NCBI GenBank assembly: GCA_037157565.1
Contig: JAZHRO010000013.1
Span: 78,175,501-78,239,500 of the forward strand
Direction of reading: 5' to 3'
Source of the DNA: Thalassia testudinum
Lineage: Eukaryota > Streptophyta > Magnoliopsida > Alismatales > Hydrocharitaceae
Length of the DNA stretch: 64,000 nt
The first letter of the stretch is position 1. Every line of letters starts with the position of its first letter. Under the pieces are notes generated by a model. That model was not told where the DNA came from, made no database searches, and saw only the letters and a program-made list of their open reading frames with translations. This document shows positions 11,140 through 20,892 of the stretch, piece by piece. Both the position numbers and the translations under genes were made by a program.

Positions 11140-11324
11140 TTACACTAGAAAGCAATAAATTTACTCTAGAAAGCATTAAAAGAATGGAGGGAGAAATGTC
11201 CTCCTCGACGAATGCTTGGAGGATGAGCAGAACTACACTAGAAAGCGGTAAATCTATATTAGAAAGCAGTAAAAAGAATAGGGGGAGAGATATCCTCCTC
11301 GACGGTCGCTTGGAGGATGAGCTG
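11140..11324. repeat. two ~92-bp tandem units in M LTR
   Basis: The unit starts around tacactagaaagc and ends around gcttggaggatgagc. It occurs twice, 11140-11231 and 11232-11324. The other M LTR has the same duplication at about 27000-27180, so it predates insertion. Confidence 0.7.
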
Positions 11325-11929
11325 GATGGGACAACTCTTGGACGAAGGAGGACAAAGCAGGACGAAGGAGGATGAAGCAGAAGAATGGGAACGGAGCAGC
11401 ACGCCATTGTCGTCGTGGGATCCACTTCCGAAGGGGGATGAAAATTTGGACTTTATCTCGCGAGAAGCATCCCGGGTGTGGGACAAGCTTCTCTTGAGCT
11501 TTGGAGAGGTAGAGAAGAGAAGGAAGGGATGGGAATTTCGTGTGGATGGGGTCTCCTTTTATAGTTTCAAGGAGTGGGGGCAAATTGTTCATTACATCTT
11601 TAAAACAATAAATGAGCGATCTTTAGTGACGGATAAAACTGTCGCTAAAGCCCCAACGTGGGTGTAGTGGGCACTCCCCACGCGCACCTCCTCAGCTGCC
11701 CGCGTACAACGCCCGCCCACGTTCATCAAATCTTAGCCGTTCGATCGCGAGATCGGATGGCTTAGGATGCTCCTTCACTCGCTGCTGTGCGCCCACCTCA
11801 ACGCGTACAATGGCGCATCCTTGCCGCACGTGCAATAGCACGTGAACGCTATCGGAGGATCTGAGCCACCCGATGACGATCCAACGCCCGCCCGCGCTCG
11901 CTCGCCCGAGCCTTTCTCCCCTTCGCTGC

Positions 11930-11980
11930 GGCTCGAACCTGCGGCTGCAGCTCGCGATAGTGCCTTTAACCGCTGCGCTA
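11930..11980 (-). promoter_or_regulatory. tRNA-like Pol III A and B boxes in M LTR U3
   Basis: On the minus strand TAGCGCAGCGG (11980-11970) fits the A-box consensus and GGTTCGAGCC (11939-11930) fits the B box, with 30 bases between. The other M LTR has CAGCGCAGCGG (27833-27823) and the same B box (27792-27783). The layout is like a tRNA or the head of a tRNA-derived SINE. Whether it is transcribed is unknown. Confidence 0.5.
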
Positions 11981-12584
11981 CGAGGCGCGGATGGTCGAGC
12001 AGACGCTTTTAGGCACGGCTGTCCATAGCCGTTGGATTGAGATCCAATGGCGGAGAGGGAGCGGGTGCGGAAGCTTCACTGGATGCATGCAGCCGTTTGG
12101 GCATCCGAGATGGTGCCATGTGGCGCCATCTTGGCCATCCATCTTCTGGATGTTGTAGATGGTGCCACGGATGTCGGATTGACTCGATTTTTTCATCGTT
12201 GGGCTGCGATCGTCGATCTGAATTCATCCGTGTGGTCAGATTTGTCATTTGAAGTGTGGATTTACACCATCCTGGCCCTTGATCTTCTAGGGTTCCTCGA
12301 CCACTATCTGATGCTACGGATGCCTGATTAGGGCGATCTTGGAGTCGTTGAACTCCAATCGTCACCCTGATCACATCCATACGGTTGAATCTTTGATCCG
12401 AGGTCCCGATAAAATGTTTGCCCTATCCAAGCACATAAAAGGAGACAATTAACCTCCATTTTATTCAAACTATTCTAAATGCAAGATGATGCATGTTATG
12501 CAATATTTATATCATGAAATGCAATCTTATGCTTAAGAACATGCATAAATAGACATCTTAAGTAGTGTAAATGTGTTTACATCA

Positions 12585-13828
12585 TACCCCCATGCCTCTC
12601 TTTTGCTAGTCCCTAGCAAAAACTATATGCTATTTATAAAAGAATTAGGTTGGATTATTTGCGCCTGAGTTATTTTAAATCATTAAGAAATTGTCTAGTT
12701 AGGAACTGAACTTTCATAGACACAACAGCGCCCGAGTATCAGCCAAAATGCAGATCGCCTCAAGCCCTCGCCTTATTCAAAGAAAAATTTCATTTTCTCT
12801 TTTTCTTTTTTGCTAATTTTTTTTTTGGATTTTCAAATTTTAGGGTTTAAGAGTGTCTTTCTACGGTCATTCAACTCACCCAAGATTTGATGAGAACCCT
12901 AAGTTTTAAGCATCTTATTGTGATTGTGATAGACTCGTTGACCGGCAATTAAAACAGACTTCGGATTTCTACGCCTCTAGGTGATCTCAAAAAGAATTCT
13001 GCCTAAATGTGTATCTTTACAACTGGTAGCTTTCTCCCTACTTTTATTTTTTTACGGGGTCAACACAAAGGTGAATCCAGTGTATATCTCCCCGGTTTAT
13101 TCTACTTCTCTGCTTCTTCCTAAGTGTTTTGGGAATTTTTTTTAGTGCATTTACTGAGCTGGGTTCTGGACAACCGGTCGATGAGCTGTTACCACCGACA
13201 ACTTACCAGCCATACTCGTGCTGGAAGTGTGGTTTATTTCTTTTTTTTTTCTCCTTTTCTTTTTGATTTTTTTTTCTTCTCTTTTTTTTCTTTAAGTAGG
13301 TGGCTTCCCTGGTCTAAGATTTACCTAAGGCCAAGAAAAAAGAGAAAGGTCCAGTGACTGGGCTCTGGACAACCTACCTATGGGCTGTTACCCACGATAA
13401 CTTGCTAGCCATATCACCCTAAAAGGTTCATTAGCTACCCAATTTTCGTTAAAATCATCGAACAATGAGTCAGTGACAAAATAGTGTGTAGATGCTAGAA
13501 ACTCAAAATTCCCTCAAATTAGAGGGCGGGTTGATAAGTCATGTACTTATCACCCAAACTTATTTCTCCAATTAAAATAAAATTCAGGTTGGCAAGAACT
13601 CGAAAAACAAATCCACACTTTAGTGGATACACGGGCTGATTAAGTCCAAAGACCTGAAGGGTCTTTGTGTTCAAATCATAATGTAGTATTTCCTAAGATT
13701 GAAAATTTTCTTAAACCCAAATTCTCTTTCCTAATTCCAATTTTTTTTTATAAAATAAAAAAAAACAAATCTACAGAGCTGACGAATGAATTCAGAGATG
13801 AATATCCACCCCCCATGCCTATCTAATG
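12585..13828 (-). other. M 3' non-coding region
   Basis: AT-rich sequence between the left LTR and the ORF end. It holds the polypurine tract at 12585-12600 and a C-run (G-run on the element strand) at 13809-13814. T-rich low-complexity stretches lie around 12780-12840 and 13230-13300. No ORF with family support is present. Confidence 0.6.
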
Positions 13829-13842
13829 CAATGTCCTCATTG
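13829..13842 (-). other. M hairpin 2 (CAATG-AGGA-CATTG) overlapping the ORF stop
   Basis: On the minus strand CAATG and CATTG pair around AGGA, followed by ggcatggggggtgg. The M ORF stop codon TGA (13839-13837) lies inside the hairpin. The same hairpin is at 21100-21113 in N1, 28448-28461 in N2 and 55332-55345 in N3. Confidence 0.65.
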
Positions 13843-15358
13843 TATTAAAAAAATATAAAACAGAGTGGAAAAGCGTAGAAAGCACCTGAATTGCATGAGT
13901 GTCAGGTCCGCCCCGAGATGAAAACTAAAAGGAACTGTATATGTGTTGAGTTTAGTGCCTTCAGCTAGGCACACTATACAAAGAAAAGAAATGAAGAATT
14001 CACAAGTGCAGGTCAGAATCAGAATAAATAGAAGAATCCTCTGACCTATCAACAAAGGTCCACAGATGTGGACCAGATTGTGGTGCTGACCCATCCCCCA
14101 TAATCGAGAATATCTTAGGTTCTGGATAAAAATTACCCAAAACCTAAAATCAAAATGCAAGCGGGGTCGAGCCTGCGATTTATGAGGATGCAACCCAAGA
14201 CCAAAAAGTTTGGTTACAGAGAATTGAAGCTCAAAAGGATAATCGTTGAATGTGTGCTTGAGTTTGACATCCTCGAAACAAATGTCGTAAGGGTTCTGAT
14301 TTGATGGTTTTAGCTTAAAAGGAACCCTTCGACTCAATCTTCCATTTCCTCCAAAATTAACTTCCCAAATCAGAACTTCCCAGCTCCTATCCTCCTCATT
14401 CAGCATATCAAATTCCAGGACCTCTTGTATATTAATCACCCCGTCTGAAATCTCCAAGTCTAAATGATGTGGCAGAATCAGAATTGACTTGAGTCTAATT
14501 ATCTCAGGAATAGAATCATCAATAAGCTCAACGGGGTGTAACTGATAATCAGGGCATTGAATTGAATCCTCCAGAAAATGTGATTCTGGATCTGTAATGT
14601 GTGCCCTAAGATCAGTTTCCTCAATTATTGGGCTATCAAATGATCTATTAGATTCCTCAGGCCCAATCGTCTCACAAAAATCTTGTTCTGAAAACTCGTG
14701 TGAGACTTCGCAACTTGAATCTTCACCATCAAAGAAATCAGGATCCGTATCAATGTATGTCCCAAAATCATTTGTCACTTTCTGTTCCAAGGAGACATAC
14801 GTTTCCTCGTAACCCGGCTCAGGGATCTTAGGTGAAGAAATCATATCATCCTTAATTGGTTGTTTTAATTCAATCTGGTCAACCTCGTAACACGTGTCCC
14901 CCCCAACAGGTGCCTGAGCAGGTTCTGTCATTGGCTTTCCTGAAGAGAGTTCATCCTGGGAATTATTCCAAGATTGAATCAAAGCAACCACGAATCTCAT
15001 CCTCAATTTCGCTAATTTCCCAAGTAGAAACTCACCCGGGTTCTTATCTTTAACATCCTGGAGCCAATCCAACAAAGACTTATTTAAATCATCAATCATT
15101 TCAATCAGGGGCTCCAATCTCTCAATGCAAGGTATTGGCTGAACTTCTAAAGATTGAATGATATTCCTCAAGTTAGCCAGAACCTTATCTTGAACCTGAT
15201 TAACCTGAACCAAATGAGTTGGTTCAGGGTTGGGCGGGTTTGACATCAATGTAGAGGAATTAACGAATTGAGATTCGTTATACCCTTCCTGATGATAGGT
15301 CAGTTCAGATTGTTGAAAAGATGGTGATGACCTAAAGGCAGTGAAATCAGATGATGGG
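13837..15358 (-). pseudogene. M ORF, 3' part (split by N1)
   Basis: An open frame of about 505 codons running from the N1 insertion point to a TGA at 13837. I do not recognise the protein family. The sequence is acidic and polar (many Glu, Asp, Ser, Pro), with a helix-forming stretch near LRNIIQSLEVQ and IEMIDDLNKSLLDWLQ. Near the C-terminus is a strongly hydrophobic run (LLFILILTCTCEFFISFLCI) that could span a membrane. The 5' part is at 25147-25429, and the two halves are in the same frame once N1 and one copy of its ATGGG duplication are ignored. The last ~40 residues read through sequence homologous to the post-ORF region of N elements, so the stop may be secondary. It has no gag, protease, RT or integrase motif. 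The protein could be an accessory or an envelope-like relic. Confidence 0.6.
15354..15358. repeat. target-site duplication of N1, left (ATGGG)
   Basis: ATGGG abuts the LTR start at 15359; the partner is 25147-25151. Confidence 0.9.
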
Positions 15359-16180
15359 TGATGAGAGCCTCATCATGAGCCATAACTAGCTCATTTTGAC
15401 CCAATAAAGACGATAAAAGCTCCTACATAACCTAGAAGAAGGCCTAACTGAAGGAACAAGTGCTCTGAGAAGAAAACATGAAATAAAGGTTAAAACTGCA
15501 ATTTTACCATTGCAGTAGATAAACGGGATTTCTCAAAGGCAAAACATAGGTCAAATGGTCTAAATGAGATAAAAAGTGGGTTGAGTCAATCAGAAATGGG
15601 TTCATGTGCAATCTAAGAACTAAAAGACACTTGGTAACCCTAAAACAGACCCGCTTAAATTAACAAGGTTCCGGTCAGAACAAAAAGCAAGTAAACCCTC
15701 TACAAATCATGGAAAACCATACTCTAGGGTTTAGAACACTTAATTTGGCCTTTGGAACCTAGTTTGACCTAGATTAGGGTCCTAGCTCTTCAATTAACCT
15801 AATTTGGGTTTTTACGCAAAATATCCAGTCAAACGAGGTCAAACCTGAAATCTAACTTCTCCATTGGTTTCCTTAGGTCCAAATTAGGTTTATACCAAAA
15901 TTTGGACCTAAGGAGAGGTCATCTTGACCTACTTTGCAATTTAGTACACCCAAATCACAAATTGGTCCCTATCTTTTGAATACCGTTGCAGAGAACCCCC
16001 TAGGTTCTTCGCCTCCTTTGCAAACCGGTCCTGCCGCCATTGCTAGGGCAGAACCGAGCTCCGGCGAGGTTCGGAGAGGGATTGCTCTCTAATCCCTCAG
16101 AGATTCCCTCCCAGAAATGGAAGGAGAATTCTCTGAAGAATTGCCTTCCATTTAAGACCGATATCGATCCCTGGTGTGAA

Positions 16181-16213
16181 CCCAATCTCTCGTGCGAACG
16201 CACGAGAGATTTG
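16181..16213. promoter_or_regulatory. N1 U3 palindrome upstream of TATA
   Basis: aatctctcgtgcg-aa-cgcacgagagatt forms a 13-bp stem, extended by CCC/GGG after one bulge. It is ~85 bases upstream of the TATA box. Copies: 23287-23319, 8667-8692, about 33423-33452, 53154-53182 and 60438-60466; the arms have decayed in N2 and N3. Confidence 0.65.
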
Positions 16214-16296
16214 GGTATCCTAACTCCTTTCCATCTCCGGCGACCAACCTCAGGCAATTACGTGCCCTTCACGCCCTGCACACCAAGTCCAGCGCC

Positions 16297-16304
16297 TATA
16301 TAAG
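16297..16304 (+). promoter_or_regulatory. N1 upstream TATA box
   Basis: TATATAAG; copy in the right LTR at 23403-23410. Equivalent boxes are found in N-solo (8575-8581), N2 (ttttata near 33331), N3 and M. In N elements it lies some 930 bp upstream of a second TATA box at 17234, so the LTR has two promoter candidates. Confidence 0.6.
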
Positions 16305-16868
16305 AACCCACAACTCCGGCCGAAGAGGCTGAGCTTGATTTGGCCGAGTTTCCCCCTTCAATTCATCTCCTCCTGCTCGGCCAAATACCCCAGCTAGCTC
16401 CGGCGAGCCCCCCTCCCCTCCCTCTTCGCTCTGCCACAAAACCAGTGGCAGAGTTAGCTTCCTGACCTCCCTCCGCGTCGCGCAGTACCAGCGCACGCCT
16501 CCTCAGCCCCGTCGTCGCCGCCGTTCTCCCCCACTGGGCGTCATCTTCTCCGGCGACAGCAAGTACTGCTGTCCGCCTTCTGTCCCCTTTCGTCCTTACA
16601 ATTAGGTTAGAACTCCTCTCCATCCTATCCTCTCTCTTTTCCCCCTGTTATCTCATCTGATTACCCCTCGACCGACGCTGACCACCCTCATCTTCCACAT
16701 CACCGACCGAACTTCGGCGAGCCGCCTACACCACTCCGCCACTCCACACGGCTCGCCAACCACCTCGTGAGCTCCGCCTCACCACCAGGAACTCGCTCCA
16801 CCCCACAACTGCCACTCCAGACCTCCATAACCACCCCCCGAACAACCCACCATCTCCGGCCACAGGTT

Positions 16869-16942
16869 AACCTAGGCGGGCACGCCTAGGCCGACCGGCA
16901 ACCTGCAGCATCACCCACCGCCTTCGCCGTGCTACGGCGAAG
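16869..16942 (+). other. two leader-side hairpins in N1 LTR
   Basis: CCTAGGCG-GGCA-CGCCTAGG (about 16869-16888) and CCTTCGCCGT-GCT-ACGGCGAAGG (about 16920-16942) are perfect inverted repeats. The second is also perfect in N-solo at 7934-7956 with a different loop; N2 and N3 keep decayed versions. Confidence 0.6.
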
Positions 16943-17198
16943 GTTTCCAACTATTCTAATTGGGCCAATAGGCCGTTCTGTGGAAGCTCAGGTGAACGCC
17001 CCGGCCGCCATTAACAGTCGAAGCAGCAGGAAGCTTGGAGCAGCAGCAGGCGTCAGGCTTCCCAGGCGGCAGGTGCAGCAGACTCTCGCAAGTGTTGCGA
17101 GGTGACTGAGTTCAGCAAGGATCACCAGCAGGGCCTTCAGCGTGGGCAATTGCACACGAGAGTCTGCGGGCGCACGCAAAGGAAGGGCGGAACGTTTA

Positions 17199-17240
17199 GT
17201 CCCACATCGTGGAATCTCAAGGCACAGGTATGGTATAAAG
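17199..17240 (+). promoter_or_regulatory. N1 main promoter: snRNA-type USE plus TATA
   Basis: GTCCCACATCG (17199-17209) is an exact match to the plant snRNA upstream sequence element RTCCCACATCG. TATAAAG (17234-17240) follows after 24 bases, the shorter spacing known from plant Pol III snRNA genes such as U6; Pol II snRNA genes use about ten bases more. The right LTR copy is at 24305-24346. Downstream are the hairpin GTGAGGTCCCTCAC (17281-17294) and a TTTT at about 17508. Whether Pol II or Pol III uses it cannot be told from sequence. Confidence 0.75.
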
Positions 17241-17772
17241 ATTTTTTGTGATATACGTTTACTGCCTCGAAAGCACAGGGGTGAGGTCCCTCACTGACCC
17301 CACCCGCCTCGTCCGCGGCCTGATCACGCGGACCTGGCGGATCCGACCCGACCTAGACCTACGCACTCCTCGCGCATCACACACCTGCAGGTGCGCCTGG
17401 TCCCGGGTACGATCCGACCCGATTGAGACTGTGGCTCTGGTAGAGCGGTTAGAGTGAATTGCTTGAGAGAGAGACACGCGCGGGTAGAGGGAGAAGGGTT
17501 AGGTTTTGTTCCCCTGTGCAGGCAGGCTGAACGCAGGAGGAGAAGGACTTGGCCGCGAGAAGGAGAAGAATAGAAGAGGAAGAAACAAGGCAGAGAAGAA
17601 GAAGCAAGAAAGAAGCCTTCGCAGGGGAAGAAAGAAAAGAGCAAGCCAGAAGCAAAGGCACAGAGAAGCCAAGTGAAGAACTTTGCAGAGATCAGAAGAA
17701 GAAAAGACAGAGCAAAGACTGCAGCAGAAGAAGAAGAAGAATAATCAAGAAGAAAAGGAGAGATGCTTTTAA

Positions 17773-17798
17773 GACGTCTGATCTTGTGATCAGACGTC
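17773..17798. other. GACGTC hairpin in N1 LTR
   Basis: GACGTCTGATC-TTGT-GATCAGACGTC, a perfect 11-bp stem; the right LTR copy is 24879-24904. The GACGTCTGA unit recurs many times in the unrelated R LTR. Confidence 0.75.
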
Positions 17799-18042
17799 CA
17801 ATTTCATATTTTTTTTGCCCTAACTCCTTTTAATCGCATACATTCATACCTGAATTGATATTTTGAGTAAATTAGAGTGTTCAATTACATTTTGATTTAG
17901 TGGTAAGTTCCATTTGCTCCCTGTGTTCGACCTCGGATACTCCGGTCTTCGAGTAATAAAAACTTTGTATTTGTTCGAACGTTTTGTCGGTTATACTACA
18001 ACATAATATGCTTTAAATCCGCACGAAACGTTGACAACATTT

Positions 18043-18060
18043 TGGCGCCGTTGCCGGGGA
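18043..18060 (+). other. N1 primer-binding site, perfect tRNA-Asp match
   Basis: TGGCGCCGTTGCCGGGGA is fully complementary to the 3' 18 bases of plant tRNA-Asp as I know it, three bases after the LTR. It fixes the element's orientation as plus. Confidence 0.92.
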
Positions 18061-19224
18061 GCACTGCACAATTTACCACTAGTCTCTACATTCTTTTTAT
18101 CATATTAAACACTAACTTGCCCTACTTTTCTTTGATGTGATCGTGAAGGTACTTCATGAGAAAATCTCTCCCGCAAGTCAACCACTCCAGGGCAAGTAAT
18201 TTCTTTTCTTCCTTAATCATCCCCTAATCTTTGAAAGACAAAAGGAAGAAAATCAAGTTAGGAATCAATTGCCTTCTTTATATAGTAATCACCATCTCTA
18301 AGGCAAAACATTTCTTGATTTTGCGAAAATTTCTGCAAATATTCTTGAAGTTGGAGTGATTTTTTTTTCCCATCCCACAAATTCTTGTGCCTAATTGAAA
18401 ATAAACGCTTAATCTCGGCGGACCACACACTTCTTGTTTATAAGTCCAAAGAGAACTTTTGAAAAAGAAAAAGAGGATTGGAAATAGAACCAAATTAGGG
18501 TTTCCACATTAGGGTCTTGAAGCGCTAGTCACACATGCCTGTGTAAAAGGAAATAAACCCTCCCGCATCAGTGTGCTACCCAAGCCCTTGATTGAAGAAA
18601 GTTAAATAAGACAAACCCTAAAATTGAGCCCTAAAATCACTTGAATCTTAAAATTTTCTTTTGACCTAATAACCTGGGAGTCAAATCAGGGTGATCTCTA
18701 GGCTCCGAGCTTAGAATCATTCTGCCATCTATAGGACAGGTCAGGTGAAGTTGACCCCTTGGGTCAACCAACCTCTAAATTAGGTCACAATACCAAAAAC
18801 ATCTAAAGTTCAAGTGAGAACCCTAAAAGCACCTTTGAAATAAAAAGTGATAGACTTAAGAGGTCAAGGTCCCCATTCTGGTTTACCTGGAATCTCAGTG
18901 ACAAGAGAGGTCGGGTGGGGGAAACCTTGTAACCCGTAGGGACGCTCTACCGTGTAGGGTCTTTGCAGGACTCTCCCTCTCTGGCTGCCCAGGTAATTCG
19001 CAGGTGGACGATCTTCGGATCCAGGGGTCCATCCGCCCCAAACCTCCATAGTCATCCAAACATCTTTTGGGTGTCTTGATTGGGTCAAGAACATCTCCAG
19101 TCCTGCATCTTTTCTCTGTAGAGCACACACACTCATTTTCAGTGGGACTCGTTATTCAGATCTGATTGCTTCATAACACATCTTGAGTCAAACTCTGATC
19201 TTGATTCCACCACCTGATCCAAAT
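18061..19224 (+). other. N1 leader
   Basis: Untranslated leader of ~1.16 kb with stop codons in all frames. The last stop in the ORF frame is TAA at 19174-19176. The same leader is seen in N2 (30337-31507, reversed) and N3 (57280-58453, reversed). Confidence 0.7.
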
Positions 19225-20856
19225 ATGCAGCCGAACCACCTAGGACTACCAGTCGAGAAACCTGAATATCAGAGATCCATGAGAGATAAAATGATTGAGG
19301 ATGCCATGAGATTTTATGAAAATGAAGAAACCTCAACAACAGTAGGAAACATTCAGGTTGATGTCCCAACAACCACAACCTTTGTCATAACTTGTGCCCA
19401 TGTACTATTAGCAGAAGCCAACAAAGGATCAACCCGTGACTTGCTCATTACTGCATACATTGAGATAGAAAAATTGCATAATAGTGAATACCTTCAATGT
19501 ATGACAAATCCTCGACTTTGGAAGCAACACCAAGATAGTCTTGAAAAACGGGAAGAGATAATGAGATTAATAAAACAAGTGATTGATCAGAAATACCCGT
19601 ACATACCGCCAACAGAGGATGAACTATCTTGGGACAACATCGAGGATAAATCTGATCTCGGGTTTAGGGCACAAAATGGTTGTGGATTCCCAACCCAGAT
19701 GGAGTATAATGCACCTGATATTGAAAAAGGTTGGGAAGCTCCAAATGCAGGAAAAGACCATGATGAACCCATTTTAGAATCCCAAGACTCCTGCAAGTAT
19801 GAGAGTAGAACTGAACCTCTCGCGGGTGTAAATTCCGTCCCTTATTCTGATAAGGTGGCCCTCGAAGGTTATTCAGACCTAAATTCTAGTAATTCAACCC
19901 ACATCCTAAGCCTAGAACCTAGATCTGAAGCCTATATTGAAGATTTCAAGGCCCCATATGAAGAAGATCAACCTTTTAATGAAGAATATGATTTTGGGCC
20001 TCGATTTGATGAATATCCCTCGTCAACCTCCTCAGAGGAACGAATCGATTTTGCGGAAGTCATGCCAATCTACGACACAGAAACCGAGGAGTTGGACGAG
20101 CAAGGTTTCAATTGGGTCTGCCCTACTAGCTTAGAATCTGGGCCTCTACCAGATAGGGACACCTTTGTAAGCTCGGAATTAACATTTAGGCTAGATCCCA
20201 GTCAGGCTGCTGAATATACAACATATGATTTATTCTATGGTGGAACTCATGATCTAGAATCTCATTCAAACTTTGATTTTCGCAAACTCTCCGACGATCT
20301 CGAATCTGACCATAACATCGGAGAAAATCTGCCTCCTGATTATAACATGTCAATCTTCTTTGAAGCCACCTGCTCCACATATACAGCACCAATCAAAACC
20401 CGTTCCCCACCTCGACCCGCAACCGGACTCAATTTCTATTCTGATTCACCTCTCAATGAGCCGATTGTAGATGATTCAACTCCGTATCTATATCGGGTAT
20501 CGGACACTGATCAGACCACAAATCAGGAGCCTCCATCCTTTGACCGTCCCTGTAGGGATTCCACATCTTACATTGATTATTTTTCGGAACCCTACCCCCA
20601 CCAGGCTGATTCGACTGAGCCCCAACTCGAGTTTTCACTTCCATATCTATCAGAACATCACTGCATTTGGTGGGTCCCACATCTGCTAATCTACATCTAT
20701 CAACCCACCAGACTTATTGGGTTTGGGCTGCATCATCAGCCCACTGATCTGAACAAGTACCTGGTTGGACCAACCAGGCTCTTAATCAAGGTGCTTGTTT
20801 TCCAAAACTCCATTGATTTGACCACTCCCTCTCCACCCCATTTTTCGCTCGGCTGA
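19225..20856 (+). CDS. N1 protein, conserved ORF of unknown function (543 aa)
   Basis: I do not recognise this protein. The start is taken at the first ATG (MQPNHLGLP), which is kept at the same place in N2 and N3; in-frame sequence before it contains only TTG codons. Residues 1 to about 130 look helical and are the best conserved part (RDKMIEDAMRFYENEE, LLITAYIEIEKLHN, EIMRLIKQVIDQKYPYIPP). A long acidic, Ser/Pro-rich middle follows. The last ~70 residues are hydrophobic and aromatic (WWVPHLLIYIYQP). No zinc knuckle, protease, RT, RNase H or integrase motif is visible, so it is not a usual gag-pol product. N2 keeps the frame open over its full length and most residues agree by eye, which suggests selection or very recent spread. 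It could be a packaging or accessory protein; that is inference. The stop TGA lies in the conserved GGCTGAAGGCATTAAA motif. Confidence 0.75.
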   Translation: MQPNHLGLPVEKPEYQRSMRDKMIEDAMRFYENEETSTTVGNIQVDVPTTTTFVITCAHVLLAEANKGSTRDLLITAYIEIEKLHNSEYLQCMTNPRLWKQHQDSLEKREEIMRLIKQVIDQKYPYIPPTEDELSWDNIEDKSDLGFRAQNGCGFPTQMEYNAPDIEKGWEAPNAGKDHDEPILESQDSCKYESRTEPLAGVNSVPYSDKVALEGYSDLNSSNSTHILSLEPRSEAYIEDFKAPYEEDQPFNEEYDFGPRFDEYPSSTSSEERIDFAEVMPIYDTETEELDEQGFNWVCPTSLESGPLPDRDTFVSSELTFRLDPSQAAEYTTYDLFYGGTHDLESHSNFDFRKLSDDLESDHNIGENLPPDYNMSIFFEATCSTYTAPIKTRSPPRPATGLNFYSDSPLNEPIVDDSTPYLYRVSDTDQTTNQEPPSFDRPCRDSTSYIDYFSEPYPHQADSTEPQLEFSLPYLSEHHCIWWVPHLLIYIYQPTRLIGFGLHHQPTDLNKYLVGPTRLLIKVLVFQNSIDLTTPSPPHFSLG

Positions 20857-20892
20857 AGGCATTAAATTTAGCGCTTAACGGGAGGCAACCCG
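20846..20892 (+). other. post-ORF motif and hairpin 1 (N1)
   Basis: GCTGAAGGCATTAAA is followed by gcgcttaaCGGG-AGGCAA-CCCG, a 4-bp stem at 20879-20892. The same order is found after the ORFs of N2 (28670-28682), N3 (about 55555-55570) and, with a T-A closing pair and longer stem (ATGGG/CCCAT), after the Q2 integrase at 43785-43800. M keeps only the GCTGAAGGC part. Confidence 0.6.

Larger units (their letters stand above)
10790..12584 (-). mobile_element. M 3' LTR (left)
   Basis: TGTTGAACG...ACATCA, 1795 bp. A minus-strand TATA box (ttttata, 11557-11563) and the phrase gggtcgaacacaggg near 10907 are recognisable. A C-run (12587-12591) next to catgcc just inside corresponds to the polypurine tract on the minus strand. 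The LTR differs from its partner at many sites and by 14 bp in length, so M is much older than N1. Confidence 0.85.
15359..18039 (+). mobile_element. N1 5' LTR
   Basis: TGATGAGAGCC...TTGACAACA, 2681 bp. In order it has a gene-poor U3, hairpins at about 16085-16213, an upstream TATA box (16297-16304), GC-rich sequence with two hairpins, the USE/TATA promoter (17199-17240), a purine-rich tract, the GACGTC hairpin (17773-17798), the gctccctgtgttcgacctcgg motif, and AATAAA at 17955-17960. Arginine-, proline- or serine-rich short frames throughout are LTR translations. Confidence 0.92.

Noticed and set aside
17430..17465. tRNA-like 'ggtagagcggttagag' in the N1 LTR
   Set aside because: Resembles a D-arm, but no B box or cloverleaf partner follows, and the N2 and N3 copies have lost the resemblance.
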